A stretch of DNA of 64,000 bases from Xylaria sp. FL1777 (lineage: Eukaryota; Ascomycota; Sordariomycetes; Xylariales; Xylariaceae). The translations under genes and the position numbers were made by a program. Positions 10,202-22,500 of this stretch are shown piece by piece; position 1 is the first letter of the stretch; each line of letters starts with the position of its first letter. Location: assembly GCA_022578965.1 (NCBI GenBank), contig MU400557.1:186001-250000 (forward strand). Direction: 5' to 3'. The notes under the pieces are model-generated. The model did not search any database. It worked only from the letters and a program-made list of their open reading frames with translations, and was not told the DNA's origin.

Positions 10202-12868
10202 ATGTCGTCCATGTCTCGTAACAACTCTGTCAACTCCCTCATGGGATTTTCCGTCCATCAACCAAGCATCGGTTCTCCCTTGCAATTCTTTCCTGCAATG
10301 GGTTCCAAGCAGCTGGATGAGATGATTGATGCTTACGTTCCTGGAGACGCCTCAATTCTCGACAAAAGGGCTGCTGTTTCCATGGAGTTTTTCGAGTACA
10401 CCATGGCTACAGGTGATCTATTCAAGTTTTTCATGGTTTACCCAACTCTCGGTTCCACGAATACATCTCCCACCATGGATTCTGACTACCACTCTGGTTT
10501 CACTACCTCTCCTGTCATGTCTGAGAGCCAATGGACTAGTACCTCGTCCCGGGTGGTTTCTTCCTCATCCTCTAAGAAGGCTACTCCTGCTAACGACTTC
10601 TCCAATTTACCCGGTATGAAGATCATGACCAAGGACGGCCGGGATGTGACGAACTCTGCGTCGCGTGGCTGCAAAACTAAGGAGCAGAGAGATCATGCCC
10701 ACCTGATGAGGATAATAAAGGCTTGCGACTCTTGCAGGAGAAAGAAGACGAAGTGCGATCCTAGTCACAAGAGGCCCGCGGCTGGCACATCCTCCGGAAA
10801 GATATCGAAGAAGGCGAGCAAAAATTCCCGTCCAGCAGCGGCACCTCCACAAACAGCTGCCAAAGAAGCCTTGCATAATATCGAATTCGACCAAATCTTT
10901 TCCGCGTCATCTCTATCCTTTGACTCCTTCGCAGAATCTCTCCATGCTCCTACAGATGGCTTTTCCATGGAATGGGACCAGTTCATCCAATACGATGAGG
11001 AACCAACAGAGGCGATCCCATACGACTATGACTTCTTCCTTGACCCAGCTGGCTTCTTCTCACCCGCCACGACTGCGTCCTTCCCATCTTCTTCTACTTC
11101 GCCATCACAACTACCAATTACCCCGATTGACCGGGACGTAAACATTATCGACAACAGCACTGAGGGCCATGACCACAAGCCGATTCTACCATACCTAAAC
11201 CCGGCATTAGTAGAGGATGGAAGAAACTACGTGGACTTCAACCTATATTCACCGCAATCATCATTCCTAGACGAAGATCTTGATTTGGTGAAGGAAGTTG
11301 CCGCCTCTCCCATCCACTCACAACAACTGAATCGCCACCGCCACAAGCGTGATGAAGCCCAACAAGAAAGCGCAGGCAATGCGGCAGCGTTCGAATTTAG
11401 TGACAATGCGATCTGCAATGAGGAATCATATTCGTATCGACGAAATGTATTATCTAATGCCGTTGGAGATGGCTTCTTCCATGGTGTATCCAATCACATG
11501 GATCAGTGGTTAGACAGCACGGAGGTGGCATATGCTACAGATCATGGCGGAGTACTTGATTCTCACCATGCACACCTTGCTCCTAATAGGCAAGCGAGCG
11601 CCGGCCCTGTATCAATGGTTCCTGCAGCAATGTCTCCCGCCGACAATGTCCTTGAAACCGTAACATCTGAAGGCCTCTATGGACGCGAGGCAATATACGA
11701 ACAAGCACTATCAAGGCGACTCTCAGAAAGTGGCAGGTTACTATCGCCAATTGTACGGACAACTGCAGAGAATAGTATAAGGAACCGAGAAGAGGATCTG
11801 GGAGAAGCCCGACAGAGGTGGTTCCTTCACTCAATCGAGGTCGGTTCTATCAATCATAGCGACTCATCGTCCCTGCAGCCCTATGTAGGCCGATCCTGCG
11901 GCCAGGATGACCTTACCCGTACTGAACCAAGAGTGGCGAGTACTGCTACACCATCAAGTCTTCCATTGGAGGTTCCACGTGATGAAGCTATGGGCGCGGT
12001 AAGACGCAGTCCGCTTTCTATAGTTGGGTTCGAACTAAACGTGTCACAGGAGAATATGTACAGTAACCGCTACACTGCGATTGCCCACATCCCTATGCGG
12101 CAGGTTTCGAGGTCCTCGGAAAGTCCGTCACCGATCGCAACAAGTTCATTGAACACGGAATCGTGGATCCGTCAAGCGAACTCGAGAGGATCCTTCGAGA
12201 CGAATAACTATAGAGCTAGGCTCCTAACACCCGTTGTCGTTGCATACAACACGGGTGCGCCGCCTCGTAGCTCAGTTAGAGCATGGAACTCGGGCAGTGA
12301 ATCGCAATACTCTGGAGAGAGGCAGAGCTTCCCTGCTTCAGCTCACCAGATGGTGTGCTCTGATACACTGCCGAGAGTATCGATAATTGCTGGCGCCTGT
12401 GTCTTCGCATTGCTGGTATCACTTACGTCGCCTCGTACCGTGAATGGCCTCGTCAAAACTGCACAGTCAGCTGTTTCTAGCAACATTGCTAGGGTCACTA
12501 CTGCCGTACTTCTAGTCTGCATTGGACTATGTATTCCCTCACTGCTCGGATTATTCCTTTCAATGAGCGCATTACCAATCTTCTCTGCTGGCCATACCCA
12601 GCTTCAAAAGCCTACTTCCTCGCCCAGTTGGGACAGGCAGTCATCAAATATCTCCCCTTCACACACACCTTCCGATACGAGACAACCTCATTTTGGCCTC
12701 ATCAACAGTCTCGGCGCTACATATACCAAGATCGTGGGCGTAGTGCGATGTGACATTGCAAAACAACTGACGCCCAAGGCGCACCCTCAGACTCCGTCCA
12801 GGAGTCGATTTTCTCATCCAGAACCACCTCGAACAGTCGAGAAATGGGCTGCGACATCACTTCTATAA
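10202..12868 (+). CDS. Half-zinc-cluster (CX2CX6C) regulator-like protein with C-terminal hydrophobic segments
   Basis: Single exon, 888 aa from the ATG at 10202 (context GCCATGTCG). The frame stays open upstream but only with a GTG. Residues 175-185 read CDSCRRKKTKC, the first half of a fungal Zn2Cys6 cluster (C175, C178, C185, with the usual basic residues). The next residues are DPSHKRP, and no second CX2CX6C follows, so only half the cluster is present. I recall this half-motif plus the downstream acidic YDYDFFLDPAGFF segment in conserved uncharacterised proteins of Pezizomycotina, so it is probably a family trait, not damage. Two hydrophobic stretches lie at ~726-741 and ~765-792, long enough for membrane spans. 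Possible roles are a membrane-tethered regulator or a non-DNA-binding derivative. Function unproven. Confidence 0.85.
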   Translation: MSSMSRNNSVNSLMGFSVHQPSIGSPLQFFPAMGSKQLDEMIDAYVPGDASILDKRAAVSMEFFEYTMATGDLFKFFMVYPTLGSTNTSPTMDSDYHSGFTTSPVMSESQWTSTSSRVVSSSSSKKATPANDFSNLPGMKIMTKDGRDVTNSASRGCKTKEQRDHAHLMRIIKACDSCRRKKTKCDPSHKRPAAGTSSGKISKKASKNSRPAAAPPQTAAKEALHNIEFDQIFSASSLSFDSFAESLHAPTDGFSMEWDQFIQYDEEPTEAIPYDYDFFLDPAGFFSPATTASFPSSSTSPSQLPITPIDRDVNIIDNSTEGHDHKPILPYLNPALVEDGRNYVDFNLYSPQSSFLDEDLDLVKEVAASPIHSQQLNRHRHKRDEAQQESAGNAAAFEFSDNAICNEESYSYRRNVLSNAVGDGFFHGVSNHMDQWLDSTEVAYATDHGGVLDSHHAHLAPNRQASAGPVSMVPAAMSPADNVLETVTSEGLYGREAIYEQALSRRLSESGRLLSPIVRTTAENSIRNREEDLGEARQRWFLHSIEVGSINHSDSSSLQPYVGRSCGQDDLTRTEPRVASTATPSSLPLEVPRDEAMGAVRRSPLSIVGFELNVSQENMYSNRYTAIAHIPMRQVSRSSESPSPIATSSLNTESWIRQANSRGSFETNNYRARLLTPVVVAYNTGAPPRSSVRAWNSGSESQYSGERQSFPASAHQMVCSDTLPRVSIIAGACVFALLVSLTSPRTVNGLVKTAQSAVSSNIARVTTAVLLVCIGLCIPSLLGLFLSMSALPIFSAGHTQLQKPTSSPSWDRQSSNISPSHTPSDTRQPHFGLINSLGATYTKIVGVVRCDIAKQLTPKAHPQTPSRSRFSHPEPPRTVEKWAATSLL

Positions 12869-13669
12869 AGAAAGATAGATTACGGTGGGAGGGAGTCCAA
12901 CTCCGTCCCGCCACTTCTCCATGCCACTATATATTAACAGCGCATTTGTAGTTACCGCCATTGTTTCTGCTAAAGATCTATTTCCTTGAAGTCAGATGAT
13001 ACCCCAACTGTTTAATGAGCGAAAAAGTTATTAGAGGAAGGAGGGAAGGAGGGGAACTCTGGTCCAGCTTGAGTCGTTACAACACGATGATGATGTTCTA
13101 CAGAATGGTGAGACTTGAAGGTTGTTTTAGGACAACCTTATTCCTATCTCTCTACTTAGATCAGATCAATACAGAGTCCTAGCAACTTCTCTTATTAAAC
13201 TCATTTAGTTCACTTTGCGTGACATAAAAAGTGACGTTACAACCGCCCTCCGAAGATGCTCCCCAAAAGCGACAAACAACGACGGGAACCGTGATAGTAG
13301 GAATGGCCTACGTTGTGCTTAAGGATTCTTCTCTACTACTTAATCCTGGCTAGTCTAAGAGTTACTTTTTCCCAAACTCGCCTACTCGCTGATGCCGTTC
13401 TACACTTGCAGTATGGTAAATTTGGAGATCGAGCACTATGACGGATTGGATACATCATGCTCCCTATAATAAATGGGTTACGTCACGACAGAACCCCCAG
13501 AGCATGCAAACCATATGCGATGGCAATTCTGAATTGATACCAGATAATGATATATATTGTGTTCATTATATTCAGCAAACATTACTCTCAATGGACGAGA
13601 GAGTAAAATACCTAACTAGCTAGGTAGTAAGTAAATCTATACCCGAAGATCTCTCTAACTTAGACGACG
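12869..13669. other. Intergenic region
   Basis: Contains the 3' flank of the upstream gene and the promoter of the MBL-fold gene, plus a short CTAGCTAGGTAG motif near 13614. No gene seen. Confidence 0.5.
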
Positions 13670-15102
13670 ATGCGTCCGATGCGCCATCTCTACCTCGACC
13701 CATCGAAGCGCATCCCGCTGCTCCGCGACCAGAAAGACCCAGGGGACGCGCCGGGAGCCCTGCAGGCGAAGAAAACGCACACGACTCCGTCTTCGCTGTC
13801 CGCATCTACATCCACACCTGCATCTTCATCTGCACTCACGGGAGCGAAAGCCAAAGAAGAAGACGCAAGCGTATACTTCATAGGCAACGCGACGACCGTC
13901 ATCGAATGGCGCGGCCTGCGCATCCTGACGGACCCCAACTTCCTGCACGCCGGCGACCACGTCCACCGTATGTGCACGCTGGAATCATTTTCTTCCCTTT
14001 CTAGTAACCTGATGACTCCCAACACGTCTCGGGGGCATACATCAGGGGCATAATATTCACCCACGAGAGTAATTACTGACTTCAGCGAGTATAGTGGGAC
14101 CGGGGGTCACGGCGCAGCGCCTCAAGAACCCCGCCGTCGACCTCCACGAGCTCCCGCCTGTCGATCTCGTCCTGCTCAGCCATTACCATGAGGACCACTT
14201 CGATCGCCTTGTTGAGGAGAAGCTTCATCGCGACTTCCCTGTTGTTACTACGCCCCATGCTAAGGGCTGCTTGACTGATGCGGCGAGGTATATTGGGGCG
14301 GGTGGAAAGGGGGGAGAAGGGGGGGGACCTTTCCGCGCTGTGTATGGTGCGTCTTGAATTGAACCTCCCGTTCCTATTTCGCAGGTCTTTTAACATGTTT
14401 CTAGATATCGACACCTTCGAGAGTATAATGCTCCATCTCAACGGTCCGAAACAAGCCATCGCGGACGGGAATGGAAAGACCCCTATGATCAAAATCACCG
14501 CCATGCCGGGCGAACACGTGCCGCCTGGTCCGCTGGCCGCCGCGAACAACCTGCTTGGCGCTATACCGCCTACCAACGGGTGGCTACTCGAGATGGCGTG
14601 GTCTCCCAGTAAGCTGGATTCTCGTCCTGATACCTCTGGGAATGACGTAGCCACGACAGAGACGGATCCGCAAATTATCGAGCCGGGATACAGGATCTAC
14701 ATCTCAGGGGACACATTATTCGTGGACGAGCTGAAGGAGATACCAAAGTTCATCCGGGAGCAGCAACAGCAGCTCGCGCAACAACATCAACAGTCTCCTC
14801 GGGACGGAGCCGCCGGCGTCGGAATCGATCTCATGATCATCCACCTCGGCGGGACGACGATCCCGGGGCCGCACATGCCGCTGCTGATGGTGACGATGGA
14901 TGCGAGACAAGGCGTCGCGCTAATGGGGCTGCTGAATCCGCGCTTGACGATCCCTGTCCACTTCGACGATTACAGCGTCATGCTGTCCCCCCTACAGGAC
15001 TTCAAGGCCGAGGTGGCGAATATGGGCGAGGCGTGGAGAGATCGGGTTGTGTATTTGGAGCGCGGCGAGCAGTTCAGGTTTCTTGTTCGGGGGTCGGATT
15101 GA
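13670..15102 (+). CDS. Metallo-beta-lactamase-fold hydrolase (UlaG/NAPE-PLD-like)
   Basis: Three exons: 13670-13967, 14095-14346 and 14405-15102, ~415 aa. Intron 1 runs from GTATGT to TATAG; intron 2 from GTGCGT to TTTCTAG, with TTTAAC as branch site. Motifs of the superfamily are in order: an N-terminal IGNATTVIEWRG strand, TDPNFLH, the HxHxDH metal site SHYHEDHFD (H129, H131, D133, H134), a later histidine in MPGEHVPP, the SGDTLF aspartate and a C-terminal PVHFDDY histidine. All expected metal ligands look present, so an active zinc hydrolase is likely; the substrate is unknown. No signal peptide is evident. A glutamine-rich insert (QQQQLAQQHQQ) and a Gly-rich loop before intron 2 are expansions. 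Alternative intron 2 acceptor at 14384 would add a few residues. The fold is certain, the pathway is not. Confidence 0.87.
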
Positions 15103-17249
15103 TGTTTCTGAGGCGCTTGTTCAGGATATGATATGGGGAGGAAATGGGAGTCCGAGTATATTCTAGTGGATTTTCCTGTGCTGTGATATGCAATTCTTGC
15201 AATAGCAATGGTGGATAGAGTCTGCGGAATATTCCCAAGGGCCTGATATACCACTATCCTTGGTTATCATCCACTATATTGGCTTCCTAATAGGGGGTCT
15301 CCGCCTGCACTTCACACCAAGGTTGATCCAGGCATCTCCTAATAGCCAATCGAAGCGCCGGCGTGCGTGATTGGCTCTGTATATGTGAAGAAGCAGGATT
15401 TCTATTCCGGCGGAATGGATCCCCCCCTCTGTTGGTATTAGGGAGAAACACAAAAGTTTGCATCACATCGCTGCTTTTCCTGCTGAATATACATCGATGC
15501 CTATTAGTATACTAGTCAGCCATAGATGCTGTGAACACACGAGTTACTTCCCCATGATAGCTTACCGAAGTGATAGCTTATAGTCGGCGGTTTTCCTAGG
15601 ACACTGGAATCCCCTATCTTGCTGTCTCTCTTGTAGATCTAACATATGTAGGTGGTCTAGGGATTAGGTTAGGTAACCACATAAAACCAACTCGAAACAA
15701 ACGTTAGCGCTCCCTTTCGTTGCCACTTGTATGCTAATTTGGCGCCTCGGGATTTTATTTGGGTAGGTTAGTCCACAAGCCGCGCCACTGCAACACAAGC
15801 CCCTGCGGTGTTAACGATAACGGAAGCTTGTTCGTCAAGAAATATATAGAGTCGGTCATGTCTTACTTTAAGACAAGACACGGATATATCCCGCCTCACT
15901 CATTCTACTAGGTTTCAATAAGTCATAGCTGCAAATCCAGAGCACCGCTCCCTGCTATGATTTGCCAAAAAAAAAAACCTGCCGAAATACTTCAGAACGC
16001 TCTATACAGCTACATATCGTAGCGGTAAAGAATATCGTCTAAGTTCAATCAGAAGTGAGTTTGTTAGACGCCGAAGAGAAACAATCGTGGATTCAATGAA
16101 CGATAAACCGTCATTGGATGTGTCATCACCTGATGCCCTTTTAGTGAATACCAGCTTAAGGGGCAATCACCTCAATTACTCTCTAATAGCATAATTGATA
16201 ATCTAGATAGACATTTGATACGCAGTAACTTAAAGGGAGGTACCTGGGTATTATTAAATACCTACTATGTTGTTTGAAAGCTTTATATCTAAGTTTTAAT
16301 GCTTTATATACATTCCATAATACCTACAGTATAAATACATTGTTCAAAAGTAACAACATTGAATTGCTTGCTTTACGTTATGTGATCGAAATATGCACTT
16401 ATTAGGTTCCTCCGCCTTAATCCGTGTATATCATTATCAGCTTATCACCCCACGGCTCAGATCACTATATCTTCTCCTTTCCCCTCCCCCACCTCCCCAC
16501 CTCCCCACCTTTCCTATTATGGGATTCATAGATCAAGGGGAAAAATTACCCGTGGAAGTTCTTGAAAGCGCACCTCTTGATCAGCCTCAACAGAACCGGC
16601 TCGTTATTCTCCCTTAGACCAGCATAGCATCATTACTTTATCCCTACCTACTTATTTCCTCTCGCAGCTCGTAACATATATCTAGTTGCATGCTTAAGTT
16701 ACCATATTTCGTTCAATTTGCTCTGTTCTAGCTCAATTCTATTTCGAATAAACAATACAGCCAACCCAATACCATTAATTTCAATCCTTGTTTTCCATCT
16801 TACCTTTACCAGGTAGACCGAGTCACCTTCACCACACCTCTCTTCGCATTATTATTGTCAAAGAAGCCAGCAAATCCCATTTACATGGCGCTTCAGTCTC
16901 CATCTCAATTCGAAAGAATTAACAGTTTGCTAGTTTATTTGCTTATGGTAGTCTCAAAAGGTCATTGTGCGGACTTCTATTCATGACATTTCCCGGCTGT
17001 GTCGTTTTACCCTGCCTATTGTACCTGCCTAACCTATACCCGGGTACTTAGCAAACTTGGCGCTATTCATTAAGCTGCAGCTGCTAAGGTAGCGTGCAAT
17101 TGTTTTGTAAGAGCTGTGGATGTACCGGTGCTATTGTTCGGCGTTGCTGAGGCAAGAAAGAAAGCGCAGCAGCGGCGGCAGCGGCAGCGGCAGCGGCAGC
17201 AGCAAGCAGAAAATACAAGAAGTCGCTCCCCAGGCAGAAACAAAACACA
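15103..17249. other. Intergenic region upstream of tad2
   Basis: About 2.1 kb. AT-rich in the middle (15,900-16,400), with an A run at ~15967 and a CT/CCCCACCT tract at ~16483-16512. A CAG/CGG microsatellite lies at 17167-17214, just before the tad2 ATG. Open frames here are short and unlike known proteins. Confidence 0.5.
17167..17214. repeat. CAG/CGG trinucleotide microsatellite in the tad2 leader
   Basis: Tandem GCAGCGGCAGCGG-type units lie ~40 bases upstream of the predicted start codon, so probably in the 5' UTR. Confidence 0.8.
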
Positions 17250-19525
17250 ATGGCGGGCCACAATTTCTCGCGTTACGTGTTGAGCCTCTGGTCGGTACTG
17301 TTTGCACCCTTCAACTTCCTCCTCACCTGCATCTGGCGCTTCCTTGCGCAAGCAATCGGAACGAAGGGCATTGCATCTCTGCCACCACCAAAGTCCACAC
17401 CACCCTCTGCTTCGTCTACTTCACCCACATCTGATGTATCTGATGCTGCGATAACAAAAACAACAACGGCGACAACAGCAGAAACAGAAACAGAAACAGA
17501 AACAGCAACAAGTTCTTCCTCTGCAGCATCTGTGTTTCCCCTCGGCCTGCATGACCAGAACTCGTCACACTCGATCGTCAGCAAAGACCTGCCAGATCAC
17601 ACCACCCCCAGTGGCCTCAACAGCAAAGACCGCAGCACAGATCTCGATCACACTGTCGACTTGTTCTCCCAGGATTACCGACGACACGAATCAGCAGCCA
17701 TGGCGAAGAAGCGCGCTGGCCGGGGAAGAGGTGGTGCTAAATCCTCCATTCACCAGGCCACGACCATGACGCCTGTGGCTCCCGTCATTCCTGCTGCTGC
17801 TGCTGCAATCAAAGGCTGGTCTGCCTCTGCTAGTCGGCTTGACTCCAATGCTTCGGGTGACACGAACTTCACCCCAAAGCACCCCGACGGCCCCGTGTTT
17901 ACTTCATTTGAACGAGGAGGCAACAGGGTCGGCAATCGCATCCCAGCCATACCACAACAGCAACCCGTCGGCGACAGGAAAGAGAACTGTGCTCCCCCCA
18001 AGCATGATGGTGTTGTATCGCGTACTGCTCAGTCTGACTCCTCATCACTGACACCCCTCGCTGTGACGGACAACGCGAGGGAGTCTCAGGAATCGGGTAG
18101 CTGCAGCGACACAACGGTTCACTCCGCCAGAACTGCCCTTATAGTCGACACTATGTGTGACGACAGCTCTACGTCCTACTCTGGGGCCGAGCAGCTCCAC
18201 GTCGTCGCTGATCGTCTCACTCTGGAGGATGCGCCATCCTCTAGGCAACCTATTCAGCAGACTTTGAATGATGCTACCTCAGCAGCTGAAGCCTCGGCAT
18301 TTCCTATTCCTCTTGTCGTCGCAGTTCCCATTCTACCTCAACTCCAAACGGCACAACCTGATCCTCAAACGCCTCCGATTCCTGGTTTGCCTGGGTTGAT
18401 TGAACCCACAACCGATGAAGAGAGAGCCGAGCGCGAATACCATCTCGGATTTATGCGAGAGGCCCTTGATATGGTAAGTCACTCTCTAGTCTTTACCGCC
18501 TCTCTCATCTATTACAACTGGGGCTGTTACTCGTCTTAGGTTTACGTCACATAAAATCTCATTTGCTATTATTGCGTTGTTCATTCATCGAGCCTGAGAG
18601 TATAAGACTGATGAGTTGATAGGGTGATCTGGCTCTAAGAACTAACGAGACGCCGGTTGGCTGTGTTCTTGTATATCGAGGAAGAACCATTGCCAGGGGA
18701 ATGAATGCGACTAATGTCACTCGTAATGGTACTCGACATGCCGAATTCATGGCATTGTCTGCATTGCTCTCTCGCCGGCAATCCGGCGATATCAACGTGA
18801 AAGATATCAGCATGGATCTTGATGATGCGAGCTGGGGTGACGTTGACCCTAAAGACGGCCACATCTACCCATATGGCCAGAAGCTTCATCCTGCACCTGT
18901 TGTTGACCGCTCTATTATCTCTGAGTGCGTATTATACGTCACTGTCGAGCCTTGTGTGATGTGCGCTTCCCTTCTTCGCCAGCTTGGCATCAAGAAGGTC
19001 TACTTTGGTGCCGTAAACGATAAGTTTGGAGGGACTGGTGGCGTTTTTCGCGTACATATGAATTCAAAGCCGGTACCCATTCCTAAAGACCGTCCTTATC
19101 AGCTAGGTTACGGTCCCCATGACCTTAATCTCATCTCGAAGGGCAAAGCTGTGGCCATACCCCGTGATGATGATGAAGGTGACGGTGGTAATGTGGAACC
19201 TGGATATCCCGTAGAGGGTGGATATCTTCGTGATGATGCAGTCTCCCTGCTCCGACGATTCTACGTCCAGGAGAATGGTCGAGGTAAGCAAATCTATACT
19301 AAGTCGACTCTATTGGTCTGAAGCTAACCTTCCTCTCTTCTAGCTCCGCAACCCCGCAAGAAAGAAGGCAGAGCTGCTCGACTTTATGCATCCATGGAAA
19401 ACCAAAATAGGACTATCAGCACGTCTGATCTCTCTGATAATGCCCCTGAGACGCCTGTTGAAGTTGAAGCACCCATGGCCCTGAGTGGTAAACCAGAATC
19501 AGTAATTCATGTTGTATGTGCCTGA
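17250..19525 (+). CDS. tad2: tRNA-specific adenosine-34 deaminase, Tad2/ADAT2-type catalytic subunit, with long N-terminal extension
   Basis: Three exons: 17250-18473, 18623-19283 and 19344-19525, ~688 aa. Intron 1 is GTAAGT...GATAG (149 nt); intron 2 is GTAAGC...GCTAAC...CTAG. The deaminase domain (~398-600) has the HAE zinc/proton-shuttle motif (TRHAEFMAL, H447 and E449) and PCVMC (C519, C522). With Tad3 this enzyme converts A34 to inosine in tRNA anticodons; it is normally essential. VFRVHMNS and the C-terminal LLRRFYVQENGRAPQPRKK also fit Tad2. Yeast Tad2 is about 250 aa, so the ~395-residue extension is unusual. It starts with a hydrophobic stretch (YVLSLWSVLFAPFNFLLTC) and is then Ser/Thr-rich and disordered. 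An in-frame ATG at 17700 (GCCATGGCG) could start a shorter form. Domain call firm; extension uncertain. Confidence 0.88.
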
Positions 19526-22500
19526 AACCACTGGCTATGGCTTCTCTGGCTTGCGCATAGATAAGGCATTATCGGACAAGTTCACTGTACAAATATTATT
19601 AGATATGCATTGATGCTCACGACTGCATTAGGAGCGAGCAAGCTCCTGGAGTCCCGGATTGCTTTCATAAGAGGAATACCACGAATAGGAACGGATTGCA
19701 TGATACAGGGCGGAATAGACGGGCGAGGCAATTGTCTTCCTTGTCTGTTGACATACACATAGAGTAGAAAACAATTACGGCGCGCTAATTTTGCAATGCG
19801 TAGTATAGCGGTGCCTTAGGCTACTAAATACCTAGTATGTAACAGCATACACACCCTTTCGCATGTAACGCGTTAAACGAATCATCATGTCTAATAGTTA
19901 TCGTCTACCACCTACAAACTCATCTACGTAGCCCGAAATTCAGGAGTGACGTAGATCTGTGCATGCTACTAACACATTTCCCTACCCCGGCGCCATTAGG
20001 CGGCTCGTTGGTACAACCCTCTCGCTACAAGCTTTGTATTCTTTACCAGTACCGCGATCATAGGCATTCAATATCTCCAATTTCTATTATATTTTCGTTC
20101 TATTTCTCTCTTACGCTCTCAGAGTGCTGTGTTGGGAGGGAAACGCTTAATACGTAGTATGTACTCCCAACACGCAGTGTCAAGGCATCGATGGCTATAG
20201 TGATAGAAGTATTCGTGTATCTATTGATGACTATGCTTGAGAGACGAGTCGAACTTCTATATTCGACCATTTCCTTCTCTTATAATCCTCCATTGGAGAG
20301 TATCAACGACCGGTCATGGCAAGATACTGAGACTATGCGTAACTGCTCGCCCTGATAAGCGTCAGATCGCTAATAAGACGGACTATTCTGATCACTAATA
20401 ACGCTGACTGAGAAGTGTCTATCATAGGAGATACGTAGGGTGAGGAGCTTAGTCATACAGTTGATGCCTCTATATTTGGATTCTCGGATTGAAGATACCT
20501 GGTGAGTGAGAGATAATATGGAGACACCTGGCATTAAGCCTTTGAAATCCGGTATGTAACAGAGTGACCAGGCACTTCTCATAGTTTTACTTCAAGGTAG
20601 ACTTCGCATATCGTTACTCTCCGGTTCTCTCGTCGACGCACTATTGCTTGCCCATGACGACGCTTGCGACATCTCGGGTGGTAGCTGGGGTGGCAGTCAC
20701 AAAATGAAGTGTTCCCAATTTACTATCGAACATGTCGCTTCGCGTGTAAGCCGAGAGTATCGTAATCGGACATATTAATAATTTTACTTGGTGTTCACAT
20801 ATCCTGTTGCGGCTTTCGTGAGTTTCGAGGAAGCCCTGCACGTTTTCGACCCGCTATATGGTGATGTCTATGAACAAGTATGGGTGTTGTATGGATCCGG
20901 CGTTCTTGCACTTTCGGGGGAATAGACCCCCTCGCGTCTATGAAATCTTAAGATGAGTAGGATAGCACAGTAATACCTTAACCTTAATCCTATTGACAGT
21001 ATGGATATACACGGGCTATTGTCGGATACCTTTCTGCCTTGATCTCATAGGAGCTTACCAGATCATCGTCGCTGTAGTAGGACTTGTCTAGTCTCTGCTC
21101 GATACTCAACCTCGACAAACCCAGCAGAGCACTTATTCTCTTCCCTTTTCATGTGGCCTTATCTGTCTGACTCTGACTCAGCTGTACGGAAACGTGTATT
21201 TACAGAATAGGGTCTTCTAACCCTTGGCCATTTCATGGTCCAAGTGTTATAGTCCATCCTTGACAATGTTGACAATACTCTGCAACACACTGCTAGAGCA
21301 TCACCCAAGTCATAATTGGTATATTGATTTATGGAGTGTCGTTCCATTCCTTGCATCTCCCGCCAGATAGGTTGTCGCATCTCGCCGGGACCCAGACTAG
21401 GGGGTTGGTGATTATATCCTTGGTTCCACCACCGGCTAGGGAATGGTAGGTGAAGTACTGGAGGCGTCACATACTTACCCAAACTGGCCTAGAAGAGACC
21501 CTGTATAGAACATTTGAAGATATTCACTCAAAGCCCAACAAGCGACGCGTCTTCCCAACAATGAAAAACCCCAATACTCTGGCTCCTGGCATTGTCACAT
21601 CCCTTACCCCACTATACCTTTACTTGCCCTCAGACATAGGCCAATTTGAGGGAGAGCATTATGCAAGCAGAGGTTTTGCCTACTTTCTCGTCAGCATCGT
21701 GGCAAATGCCAGCTACGGTCGCCAATGAGGGAATAGCGTCCATTATACGATTGTCACTCCCGCTTTTCATTAGCTACATCTCTATCACATAGTTTTTGAT
21801 ACTTGTTTACTACCTACCTATGATTGGGCCTCTTAACCTCCTACCTTCCATTTCAACTTCAGTACTGTAGGTTTGTGAAACAGGGAACAAGGATCTGGGC
21901 TACTAACTTGGGTATACGCGCCTGAGAAACGAGTAATTCTATCTTTCCGAGATTTGTTGTTCAAAGGACTTAGCTCTGAGGATACAGGGTTTACTATGGG
22001 AGGAGACCTCCCGAACCGGACGCGGAGTGTAAGTGCTCCACGGAGTAGCGATGCATATATATCCACGGGTCATTCTCGTATGAATGTCTCTTGGCGCATA
22101 CTCGATGTAGTCGAATCCGAGGACGGTATCTGAGCGGCTAGATCAACACCACAGTTTCACATGCCAAGGTCTCTATAGACTGAGTAGAGATACTGTGCTC
22201 GTTATTAAGGTATATATAGTGCAGACTTGACTAAACACCGCCGAGATTCTCTTGCCCCGTGCGGTGGGTACACTGCTGCCATGACGGAGAACCGGCACCG
22301 GTGTTTAGCTTTGATGATGTATACGTCGTCACCTAAGCAAAATCTGCGCCAGAGGTTGTATCCGCGATAACACTCGACAATAACCCACCGACGCCCCCGG
22401 ATATCCCATCTTCCAAGGCCAATAGTGATAGGTCGACCCTTGCACTATGATTGGGATTTTTAAGCAGACGCATTATTGCATCGGGCCATTCACAACGCTC

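Noticed and set aside
12260..12320. A tRNA-like D-arm sequence, TAGCTCAGTTAGAGCA
   Set aside because: It lies inside the open half-zinc-cluster gene and encodes residues of it. No T-arm (GGTTCGANNCC) or matching acceptor stem follows within tRNA distance.
16393..16617. A 74-codon + strand frame upstream of tad2
   Set aside because: It crosses a low-complexity CCCCACCT tract, has no similarity I recognise and no supporting context.
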